Shown: positions 53,636-59,882 of the stretch, piece after piece
How the letters are laid out: each line of letters opens with the position of its first letter
Position numbering within the stretch: position 1 is the first letter of the stretch
Assembly (NCBI GenBank): GCA_958415625.1
Contig: CATYZI010000013.1
Span: forward strand, 1-59,882
Direction: 5' to 3'
DNA: 59,882 nucleotides
Source of the DNA: an uncultured Collinsella sp.
GTDB taxonomy: Bacteria; Actinomycetota; Coriobacteriia; Coriobacteriales; Coriobacteriaceae
Program-made: the position numbers and the translations under genes
Notes under the pieces: model-generated
Seen by the model: only the letters and a program-made list of their open reading frames with translations
Databases searched by the model: none
Told to the model about the DNA's origin: nothing

Positions 53636-56600
53636 CTACGCCTCGCCCAGCTTGGGCCCGAAGACGCGCTCGACGTATGCCTCCAGCGTGCCCTCCTTGG
53701 CGAGCTCCGCGGCGTCCGCGAGCTCGAAGTTAGAGTCACATCCTTGGCCGACCTCGTCGTGGAAACCCAGGATGAAGTGGGTGGCAATCTCGTAGATAAT
53801 CTTGGTGGGCGCGATGCCGAACACCTGATGCTCCAGGATGTGGTCCAAACGCTCGCGGTCGTCCGGGAAGGCGGCCTTCATGCCCTCGCTTCGGTACAGG
53901 CGCTTGATGATCTCGGTGATGTAGAGGCCAGACTTCATATACAGGTCGGCGAAGGTGTGGCTCGGGTCATCGAAGCAGCCCGGGTTCTCCTTCTCGAAGA
54001 GGTCCACCATCTGAACCACGACGTTGCGCGGCGTGAAGATCTGATTGGTCTTCTGGGGCGGCACGTAGTCGAAGATGTCCTCTGTCTGGGACTCGTCGAA
54101 GTAATTGGCCAGGCGTTCGCGCAGCTTGATGAACTCGCTCACGGAGTCGTTGAATACGACCTCGTCGAAGAGGTGCCCAACGAAGCGCTTTACCTCGCCG
54201 GTCTCGCCATCGGTGTAGTCGCCGCCATCACGCAAAAAGCGGAACTCATCAACGGTGATGCTCGTGACGTCCTGGAAGACGTCAGCGGGGATCACGGTGT
54301 CGAAGTTCGCGAGCGTCGTGCCCTCTTCGCCGTAGGCCATGAGGAACGACGGGATGGTACGCGAGAAGCCGCGCAGATGAGCGCGCACCTTGTCCTCGAT
54401 GCCCTGCTTCTCGTCCTCTTTCTTCGCCGTCTCCACCTCGCGCACCACGGTCTCGCCGGCGCGTTGCACGAGCTCCTCGCGGGAGTCCTCGAGCTTCTGG
54501 GCGAGCGTCTGGAACGCCTCCGCTTTCTGCTCGTCATGGCGCTTGTTCACCTCGGCGCGCTCGGTCTCGCTTGTCGCCGCCTTGAGCTCGTCCTTGCGCG
54601 ACTGCTCGATGCGGCGCGCCTGAATCTGGTAGTCGCCGACCTGGCGGTTGAGTTGGATGTCGGCGTCCGCCTGGACCTTGCGCTCGATCTGCTGCTGCTG
54701 GCGCGGCTTGAGCTCGCTGCCGTAGCTCTCCTTGGCGGCCTGTACCAGAGGCGCGGTCACGCTCTGCTTGAAGGCCTCCTTGAGGTTGTCGAGCATCACC
54801 CGATCGTCGTCATCGGCCTCGTGGGCTTTCGCGATGTCGTCCATGTGGCCTGAGAATTCGACGGCGATGTCGCCGTAGACCTTCGGCCCGAAGATGTCCG
54901 CAGCCTTGCCTACGACCTGCTCGTCGGGAATCTCCACCTCGCCCTCGTCGTTGATGGAGAGCTCGTCGGCCGTGCCCTCATCGATCTCGACCTTGTTCTT
55001 CTCGGCGTTCTGTGCCTTGCCCTGCTCGTAGGGATCGAAGCGCTGGATGATCTCCACGACCTCTGCCGGCGCGCGGAAGACGCTCGCGATGTTCTGGAAC
55101 AGGAAGTTGCTCATAAAGCCGCGCCTGACCACCTCGCGGGCATGGATGCGCCTCGGCACGCTGAGCACCTGCTCGGCGTCGAGCTCGACCATCTGCCCCT
55201 CTTCGTCCTCGCCGTAGACGGGGAAGAAGTTCAGCAACTGACGGATATGGCGCTCGCGCGTTTCGACATCGCCGCCGCCGCGCGCGGTCTCGCCGTACAG
55301 GTCGTTGGCGAACTGCTCAAAGATAGTAAGCGTGCGCGCCGGGTCGAAGTCGAAGACGTAGGCGTTCTCCTTGCGCGCGTAGTTGCCGCCGCCCAGGTCG
55401 AACAGGCACGGGTTCTGGCTGCGGAAGGCCGCCTGCATGTACAGTGCGGGGCTCGCCATGTTCGAGAGCATGAGCACGGCGGTCCACTCCGGCACGGTCA
55501 CGCCCGTGGTCAGCTGGCCGACCGAAAGGGTGATGGTCCTGTCGTGGTCCTTGATCGCGCGGCGTACCTTGTCGAGCGATTTCTCGTTCTCGTCATCGGC
55601 GTCGATCTTGCCGTCGCCAGCAGCGAGTACCACCTCGTAATCCTTGAAGACGGGGTGCGCCTGCAGCTTCTTGGCGAGGGCGCGGGCGGAGTCGACGCGG
55701 TTGAGCATCCAGAACGTGTGACGCAGCTCGTCGCGCAGCCCGGGTGTCGAGAACGGGAACTTCTCCTGCGTGGTGAGCGCGTCGAGGAACTTATCCACGT
55801 CGGCGTCGTGCACGAAGCCGCCGTTGTGCTTGGTCGAGAAGAACTCGTTGAGGTCGAAGGCGAACTCGGTCTGCTCGCCATCAATCTCCATGCCGCCGCG
55901 GGCCTCCTGCTCGACGATGTCGCTCATCTGGTAGGTGAGCAGGTTGAGCTTGGGGAGGTTGGCGTAGGGGTTCGGCTGCTCAGAGTCGGCAGGCCAGTCA
56001 CGCTTGGCCTGCTGCTCGTCGGCATAGGTCCAGTTGTAGATGGCGTCGTCGGCGAACTTCTCGTTTGCGATGGCCTTGAAGGGCGTGCCAGAGAGGTGCA
56101 GCGTGAAGCGGCGCTTGATGTGGTCGAATGCCACGTCGGTCTTGAAGGTGTCCACGCCCTCGTGTGCCTCGTCGATGATGAGCACGTCCCAGGTGAGGTC
56201 GGCCACCTCGTCGAGCTTCTGGTACACGCCGCCGAAGCGGATGGAGCCCTTGAGGTCCTGAAGGCTCACGAACTCGATGAACCCCTTGGGGCCTTCCGGG
56301 TCGTTGCGGATGGCGCGCAGGTACTCCTCGCGGCTGAGGCAGTAGGGCTTGCCGGTCAGAGCGTCCACGCCGCTGATGAAGCGGTAGCCGCCCTCCAAGC
56401 CCACGAACTTCACGTAGTCGTCGTACCAGGAGTTGGCGATGGCAGGGCGGTTGGTGACGATGAGCACCTTCTGCGCGCCGATACTGCGGCACAGGTCGTA
56501 TGCGGTGAGCGTCTTGCCGAAGCGCGGCTTGGCGTTCCACAGGAACTCGCCGCCGTGCGCGCCGCCCTCGTCCCAATGGGCGCGGGCGAAGGCTCCCGTC

Positions 56601-57019
56601 TGCTCCACTGCGCGCTGCTGCTCGGCGCGCAGGGTGTAGGAGGCAGCGCCGGGTGCGTCCAGCACGCCGTCGGTGTCGCGGAACCGGTAGAACTGCTGGT
56701 GAGACTCCTCGCCGCTAATCTTGAACCATTCCTTCTTGGGTTCGCGCTCGACGCCCTGCTTCTCGAGGTAGGCGTGGAAGTCGGTGTCATGGAACGTGCC
56801 CGCACGGTGCTCCCACGTGGCGTTGCCGCTCCACTCCAGATGCCACTGCACGTCGGCGGTGTGCGTTTGCTGTTTGATTCGCTCGCGCACGTCCTGCTCG
56901 GTGTAGCCGATCTTGGTCCAGCCGTTGTGGCGGACGATCTCGGGCGTGGTGTAGGCATAGATCTGCGGCACCGCGGGAGCGGTGGTCTCGATGATCTGGG
57001 AGATGTCGATGCTCGCCAT
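53636..57019 (-). CDS. GIY-YIG / SF2 helicase / methylase-like fusion
   Basis: A 1127-residue multidomain protein. Residues about 15-110 are a T5orf172-type GIY-YIG nuclease (IYAYTTPEIV..GWTKIGYTE). Residues 130-600 are a SF2 helicase: AKPRFGKTLTAYDL, LIIDEAHEG, LHLSGTPFK and the arginine-finger region AAFRSQNP. A charged coiled coil spans about 740-880. The C-terminus has methylase-like QIFTPRNVVVQMVDLF and FADLYMKSGLYITEIIKRLY, in the place of SAM motifs X and I. The methylase gene precedes it by two bases. It is the probable restriction-translocation subunit. Confidence 0.85.
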   Translation of the reverse strand: MASIDISQIIETTAPAVPQIYAYTTPEIVRHNGWTKIGYTEQDVRERIKQQTHTADVQWHLEWSGNATWEHRAGTFHDTDFHAYLEKQGVEREPKKEWFKISGEESHQQFYRFRDTDGVLDAPGAASYTLRAEQQRAVEQTGAFARAHWDEGGAHGGEFLWNAKPRFGKTLTAYDLCRSIGAQKVLIVTNRPAIANSWYDDYVKFVGLEGGYRFISGVDALTGKPYCLSREEYLRAIRNDPEGPKGFIEFVSLQDLKGSIRFGGVYQKLDEVADLTWDVLIIDEAHEGVDTFKTDVAFDHIKRRFTLHLSGTPFKAIANEKFADDAIYNWTYADEQQAKRDWPADSEQPNPYANLPKLNLLTYQMSDIVEQEARGGMEIDGEQTEFAFDLNEFFSTKHNGGFVHDADVDKFLDALTTQEKFPFSTPGLRDELRHTFWMLNRVDSARALAKKLQAHPVFKDYEVVLAAGDGKIDADDENEKSLDKVRRAIKDHDRTITLSVGQLTTGVTVPEWTAVLMLSNMASPALYMQAAFRSQNPCLFDLGGGNYARKENAYVFDFDPARTLTIFEQFANDLYGETARGGGDVETRERHIRQLLNFFPVYGEDEEGQMVELDAEQVLSVPRRIHAREVVRRGFMSNFLFQNIASVFRAPAEVVEIIQRFDPYEQGKAQNAEKNKVEIDEGTADELSINDEGEVEIPDEQVVGKAADIFGPKVYGDIAVEFSGHMDDIAKAHEADDDDRVMLDNLKEAFKQSVTAPLVQAAKESYGSELKPRQQQQIERKVQADADIQLNRQVGDYQIQARRIEQSRKDELKAATSETERAEVNKRHDEQKAEAFQTLAQKLEDSREELVQRAGETVVREVETAKKEDEKQGIEDKVRAHLRGFSRTIPSFLMAYGEEGTTLANFDTVIPADVFQDVTSITVDEFRFLRDGGDYTDGETGEVKRFVGHLFDEVVFNDSVSEFIKLRERLANYFDESQTEDIFDYVPPQKTNQIFTPRNVVVQMVDLFEKENPGCFDDPSHTFADLYMKSGLYITEIIKRLYRSEGMKAAFPDDRERLDHILEHQVFGIAPTKIIYEIATHFILGFHDEVGQGCDSNFELADAAELAKEGTLEAYVERVFGPKLGEA

Positions 57020-57021
57020 TG

Positions 57022-59147
57022 CTAGTCCATCTCCTTCACATGGGATTCGATGAACTGAATCTCCTCGTCGTCGAGGCCGTACTTCGCATAGAGCTGACGG
57101 TCGATGTCAGCAACAGACTGCGACCAATCGATGTCGGAGTCAGAAGTAAAGTCCTGTAGGGGGACATACTTCCATTTTGGTGCGGGATTGTGCTGCGTAA
57201 TCTTCAGAATTCCGAGCATGGTCCGAGCGAACTTCGATTTTATGTATTTGAGGAGAGCCGTAGCTTCCGCTTCGGAATTGAAACTGCCAATGCTTATGAA
57301 GGACTGCGTATGCCCTATTAAGGGCCGCCCTATTAAGGGCGTAGAAAGCACTTCTCCAAGCGCGCCCGATCCGTTGGCGGCAGGAACAAGTACTTTCCAT
57401 TTGTCGAGGTTCGGATGCGGAGCGATATATCTGGCGGAAATGAACTTGTAAGCTCTTCCGGCGCGACCTCTGCCAAAGATTCTGATGCAACTATCTCCGT
57501 CGCCAGGCATCTCGTCAAAGAAAACTACATTGTTAAGGTTGTCGAGAACGTTTGTCTTAAGGTCATAGTCGTGGTTCTTGCTCAACAGACCATGGTCGTC
57601 GTCAACATAACGAATCTCGGGATGGTCTTCGTGCATGGCTTCAGTGAAGTGGTAGCTATCGGCCGCGAAGATGATATCGCCGAGGGGTTGGATGCCATGT
57701 TTTACAACCTTCTCTTTGATGGTACGAAGCTCATCGAAATGTGTGAACACTTCTATCGCACCGAAATCCCGATCAGCATCTCGATAGGTAACGGCAACAC
57801 CGCCCTTGATGTCGGTATTCGGAAAGGCGCTGGACGCATCCGCTTTATAGCTCATCACTTTGAAATGGGGGTCGTTAAGCATCTTCCTGTTCCAGGCCTT
57901 TGGGGTTGAGCCGGCGTCAAATAGGAATCTAGCGGGAGTGACAAGCTCCACCTTGTCGGAAACCTTGAACGCCGAGTCCATAAACTCGTGATAGATGGGC
58001 GGTGCATAGGTCTTATTGCCAGAATCTTGTTCCGCCACTGAAAGCTGATATGGGGATTACCGATTACCGCATAGAACTTCTTTCCCATAATTGCTGCCTC
58101 ACCTTTCAATGCGGCGAACTCGAAGGGCTCGCCGTTCTGCCAGTCGTATATCACGCAGAGGGGAACCGTTTCCCTTGGCTCCTCTTCTTTGGTCTCTTCG
58201 GTTGTCTCGTCGGGGAATACGTCATCGAACAGGTCGAAAAGCGACGGTTGCATCGGCTCCGGCTCGGGCTCCTCGAACGTCCCCAGGGTCGACTCCACCT
58301 CGGCGCCCATCTTGTTGGTGGGCACGGCGTCTGTGAAGCCGTTCATCTGCCAGAAGTTCCAGGAAACGATCCATGCCGCCTGCTCGAGCTCGTCCTGTTG
58401 GGGGCCCGACCCCCAGCGATTGCGGAGATGCTCGACGAACGTCTCGAGCACATTGACGCGAGCAATAAGCAGGTTGTCGCCCTGGTACTCGAAGCCGTAC
58501 GTCGCGCGCAGCGCGTCGAGGGCCCGGCGCACCCATTCCTTGCGAGTCTTGGTCTTCTCGGTCACAACGCGAAGCTTGCGGTCAAGGAAGCCTACGCGCT
58601 CGCTTACGGGTAGCTCGTCTCCCGTCACGGTGTCGTAGCGCGAGCACACAAACGGCGCCTCGCCACACGTGATCTCGAGCCGCGTAGCCTCCACGTATGC
58701 GCGCCAGCCGTGTCCCTTTGACTTTGGAAATTCGATTGGATCACTAGTCGGCGTCCATGTATTGGCGCCATCATCCGCAACGATCTCGGTGTTGAAGACA
58801 TCGCGCCGGCCGAACCAAGCCTCGTCCAAGTCGTTGTTCATCTGATTGCACAGCCATGACGGGGTGAACACCTCGGCGCGGCTCTTGGTGCGCTGGGATT
58901 GCTTCTCCTGCTCTTTGGCGATGCGCGGCTTGATGACGCCGGAGTTCATGCCCGTGATCTTCTCGACGGTCATCTCGTCATCGCCCATGTAGCCGTCGCC
59001 TAGGGCCTCGTATTCGTTGTCGGCCCATATGATGTTGCGCCCCGTAGTGCGGTCGCACAGCAACGTCTTGAGAATGAAAGTCGGGTATCGGCGGTCGAAG
59101 GACTCTATGAAGCCTTCGACCGAGATGTCGTGCATTGGCTCCGTCAC
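57022..59147 (-). pseudogene. Eco57I-type DNA methylase, frameshifted in NPPY
   Basis: Start GTG 59147, three bases after the RHH stop, with GAAGGGA upstream. The first frame (to about 58056) ends in FYAVIGNP and then runs out of frame; the second frame from 58051 to 57022 continues QLSVAEQDSGNKTYAPPIYHEF. Inserting one C in the four-C run (plus-strand G at 58052-58055) restores IGNPPYQLSVAEQ and a 708-residue protein. Text such as LEITCGEAPFVCSRYD and EVFTPSWLCNQM marks the adenine-N6 methylase of this RM-like family. As read, the catalytic motif is destroyed. A read error is possible. Confidence 0.85.
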
Positions 59148-59150
59148 GGG

Positions 59151-59363
59151 CTATTGTCCCTTCTTCGCGAGCTCTTCGATCATGCAAGTGCGCACAAAGG
59201 CGGAGAAGCTCATGCCGCGAAGGGCAGCCTCCTCCTTCGCCGCGTCGCGCAGGGTGTCGGGGATGCGCAGGGTCACAGATACCTGGTCGCCGTTTACCAG
59301 GAAGCTCCTGATCTCGGTCTCGCCGGGGTTACCCTTGATGAGCTCCTTATAGCCGTTAGACAT
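59151..59363 (-). CDS. ribbon-helix-helix regulator heading the operon
   Basis: A 70-residue RHH protein: SVTLRIPDTLRDAAKEEAALRGMSFSAFVRTCMIEEL is a CopG/Arc-like fold, preceded by about 25 residues with no assigned role. It is the first gene of the restriction-like operon and there is no toxin next to it, so it is more likely an operon repressor than an antitoxin. Two AAATGC copies 11 bp apart lie just upstream. Such regulators can delay restriction until methylation is complete; here that is inference. Confidence 0.75.
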   Translation of the reverse strand: MSNGYKELIKGNPGETEIRSFLVNGDQVSVTLRIPDTLRDAAKEEAALRGMSFSAFVRTCMIEELAKKGQ

Positions 59364-59381
59364 TCGCGCCTCTATCCCTCG

Positions 59382-59413
59382 AAATGCAATACAAATGCGT
59401 TTTCTGAATTATA
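59382..59413 (-). promoter_or_regulatory. defence-operon promoter with 11-bp spaced repeats
   Basis: On the minus strand TATAAT (plus 59408-59413) is a perfect -10; no good -35 is seen. Immediately downstream are two GCATTT copies (plus AAATGC at 59382-59387 and 59393-59398), one helical turn apart, as in operators of RHH proteins such as Arc and MetJ. Confidence 0.55.
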
Positions 59414-59540
59414 ACGCAGCGGTACGCCGCGGCACTGGGAATAGGGGGACATCAGCCGCTCGGACACAATGCGACACCGGGCGGCGGAGAAGATCATCCG
59501 GCCGGAATCAAGGAACAGTTTCCGGACCGGGTTTCGTTCC

Positions 59541-59810
59541 TCAGTTATCGCGCGGTTTGACTTTGGCCCGCTCCTCCGCATAGAGGACCTCGTTCTGAGC
59601 CTCCAGGATGCGCGCCGCGTCGCCGATGCGCTCGGCACACCTCTCGCTTATAGACCTCAGGGCCAGGACCCCCTCGACGTCGAGCGGGTCCAGCTGGTCG
59701 GCGTGAGCCAGGGACTCGAGCAGCTGGTCCAGGCCCCTCGCCAGCCTCCCGGCATCTGCCACCGCGTCGAGCAGTTCGAGGCGCTATATCTTTTCTTCGT
59801 AACCCAACAT
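59541..59810 (-). pseudogene. small element gene with in-frame amber codon
   Basis: From an ATG at 59810, preceded by AGAAGGAG, the frame reads MLGYEEKI, then TAG at 59784-59786, then continues open for 80 codons (RLELLDAVADAGRLARGLDQ and on to KVKPRDN). The shared frame, good ribosome site and helical, Leu/Ala/Glu-rich sequence suggest a natural gene of about 89 codons interrupted by one nonsense change (GAG or CAG to TAG). A GTG at about 59762 could allow a shorter product. The protein family is not recognised. Confidence 0.5.
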
Positions 59811-59882
59811 CTGCTTGTCTCCTTCTCTCAATGCTCATGTACGGTAAGGAAGCAAGCAACCGAAAACAAGAGATAGACCGCC

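Larger units (their letters stand above)
44536..59882. mobile_element. integrated element at guaA carrying a defence island
   Basis: From the guaA stop to the window end: arm-site cluster, Xre repressor, excisionase, tyrosine integrase, MobC-like protein, GmrSD-type nuclease and a six-gene restriction-like operon, then a broken small gene. AGG arginine codons are more frequent here than in the flanking host genes. No relaxase or conjugation gene is in view, so it is an integrative element of undetermined transfer type. The right boundary is outside the window. Confidence 0.75.

Noticed and set aside
59430..59450. CACTGGGAATAG as a possible attR matching the guaA end
   Set aside because: Only part of the guaA 3' sequence matches, and element-like genes appear to continue beyond it; chance similarity is more likely.

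Overview
The window is chromosomal DNA of a high-GC actinobacterium. The gene set and style point to the Coriobacteriia, most likely Collinsella or a close relative: rplM-rpsI, a type III glutamine synthetase, a fused MurT-GatD protein, a split cobalamin-dependent methionine synthase, DUF6110 next to a heavy-metal P-type ATPase, and many short intergenic palindromes. This taxonomic call is inference from gene content; no identification search was run.

Layout. 1-9.0 kb holds an AraC regulator divergent from a two-gene ABC exporter-fold pair (siderophore-import type), then DUF6110 with a metal P-type ATPase behind a DtxR-like palindrome, a RHH/PIN toxin-antitoxin pair and a hypothetical gene. 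9.2-10.3 kb has tmRNA (ssrA) followed by two copies of a repeat carrying inverted copies of the tmRNA T-arm, then three 62-bp hairpin repeats. 10.3-18.7 kb has a patatin lipase, rplM-rpsI, the amino-sugar genes glmM, EIIA-Glc and nagB, and a 999-residue NTPase-BTAD regulator. 18.8-26.2 kb, mostly on the minus strand, has yhbY, a methyltransferase, a UPF0210 protein and the methionine operon (metF, activation protein, metH). 26.6-34 kb has glutamine synthetase III, a MITE-like element, tRNA-Glu with T-arm repeats, murT-gatD and two coupled TPR-like proteins. 34.3-44.5 kb has one iron alcohol dehydrogenase, two glycerol-dehydrogenase paralogs, a four-cluster ferredoxin, ychF, a small Xre regulator, asparaginase and guaA.

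From the 3' end of guaA to the end of the window lies an integrated genetic element. Its left end has eight copies of a GGGGAGTAAA-type site, then an Xre repressor, excisionase and tyrosine integrase around a CGTACG operator array, then a MobC-like protein. Its cargo is a defence island on the minus strand. It has a GmrSD-type DUF262/DUF1524 nuclease and a six-gene, almost gapless operon: RHH regulator, Eco57I-type methylase (frameshifted in its NPPY motif), a GIY-YIG/SF2 helicase/methylase-like protein, an unrecognised 437-residue protein, a ParB-like DGNRR protein and a SNF2-like helicase. I could not match the last three to a named system, and this is the best candidate here for an undescribed one. 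The right end of the element is not in the window.

Intergenic DNA is rich in structured repeats: a CAAAGGGG-type palindrome family (five loci), a second hairpin family (position 1 and 20.3 kb), T-arm-flanked repeats beside tmRNA and tRNA-Glu, the 62-bp hairpin array and a MITE-like element.
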